A program made the position numbers and the translations under genes. Under the pieces are notes generated by a model that made no database searches, was not told the DNA's origin, and saw only the letters and a program-made list of their open reading frames with translations. Shown piece after piece: positions 48,300 through 49,139 of a DNA stretch of 49,139 nt (position 1 is its first letter; each line of letters begins with the position of its first letter). Source of the stretch: Leucobacter komagatae. Lineage in GTDB: Bacteria > Actinomycetota > Actinomycetes > Actinomycetales > Microbacteriaceae. The stretch covers positions 1-49,139 of the forward strand of contig NZ_JXSQ01000024.1 in assembly GCF_000834055.1 (NCBI RefSeq), written 5' to 3'.

Positions 48300-48357
48300 A
48301 ATGGTTCTAGCCTAGCGCGCGATGGGCGTACGCCCTGACGAACGGTCCGCTCGTCGC

Positions 48358-48618
48358 CTACGCTACGAGCACAGCATCGCCAGCGACGATGGTGACCGTG
48401 TCGTGATCGACTGAGAGGAACCCGTCATCGGCATTCACGGTGACCTTCTGGCCGTCAACCGTCGTTACACGCACCTCGCCCTTGGCGAGGAGCGCGAGCA
48501 GCGGCTGATGGCCGGTGAGGATACCGATTTCGCCCTCGACGGTGTTCGCGATGACCTGGGTGCCTTCGCCAGCCCAGATCTCGCTAGTCGCCGAAACAAC
48601 CTTGACGTTGAGCGCCAT
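48358..48618 (-). CDS. atpC: ATP synthase epsilon subunit (AtpC), short form
   Basis: An 86-residue epsilon subunit with the beta-sandwich domain (TVEGEIGILTGHQPLLALL). The C-terminal helical hairpin of longer epsilon subunits (about 130 residues) is missing, so the usual inhibitory up-state cannot form in the same way. It starts 2 bp after atpD; AAGGA inside the atpD end is rather distant. Last gene of the F1Fo ATP synthase operon. Confidence 0.93.
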   Translation of the reverse strand: MALNVKVVSATSEIWAGEGTQVIANTVEGEIGILTGHQPLLALLAKGEVRVTTVDGQKVTVNADDGFLSVDHDTVTIVAGDAVLVA

Positions 48619-48620
48619 GA

Positions 48621-49139
<519 letters not shown>

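Overview
The window reads as a chromosome segment of a high-GC Gram-positive actinobacterium, most likely a Microbacteriaceae member such as Leucobacter (inference). Supporting signs are strong C/G third-position bias, the coproporphyrin-dependent haem branch (hemH-hemQ), the metG-tatD-rsmA-ispE order, a short epsilon subunit in the atp operon, an LAxTG-like sortase signal, and many TANNNT-N6/7-ATG starts typical of leaderless transcripts.

Layout. 1-220: C-terminus of a surface-anchored protein. 306-2155: hemH-hemQ on the minus strand. 2282-5110: an iron or haem ABC importer (permease, ATPase, binding lipoprotein), divergent from hemH. 5198-18937: a sugar or sugar-acid catabolic locus with three GntR-type regulators. 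It holds a coupled five-gene operon (cupin isomerase, FGGY kinase, 2-hydroxyacid dehydrogenase, shikimate-dehydrogenase-like protein, phosphotriesterase-like lactonase), a ribose-type ABC importer, a transaldolase-type aldolase and a PfkB kinase. Palindromic sites of the type CCTGTMATTACAGG tie parts of it together. 19038-24830: a branched-chain-amino-acid-type (Liv) importer, with a LivM-LivG fusion, ending in an FMN-dependent 2-hydroxyacid oxidase. 25082-26686: a tandem ABC ATPase with degenerate motifs behind an iron-box-like promoter. 26687-27161: gene-free DNA with a striking long inverted repeat.

27162-31204: aldo/keto reductase, short-chain dehydrogenase and ABC-F protein. 31435-35720: a membrane-domain/lipase fusion, a tiny Cys-rich peptide gene beside a DsbA-family protein, and a membrane protein behind a repressible promoter. 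35755-43395: glutamate dehydrogenase, the ispE/rsmA/tatD/metG housekeeping block, an OsmC protein and GABA aminotransferase. 43469-46087: a TetR regulator divergent from an ABC-2 exporter with twin operators. 46128-49139: a DUF1307-like lipoprotein, a PP2C phosphatase, YaaA, and the end of the atp operon (atpC, partial atpD).

The most novel-looking parts are the catabolic cluster, whose substrate I cannot name, its shared operator, the 27-bp-arm hairpin near 27.0 kb, and the CC-GGS-CC mini-protein. Everything here comes from reading the sequence; no database search was run.
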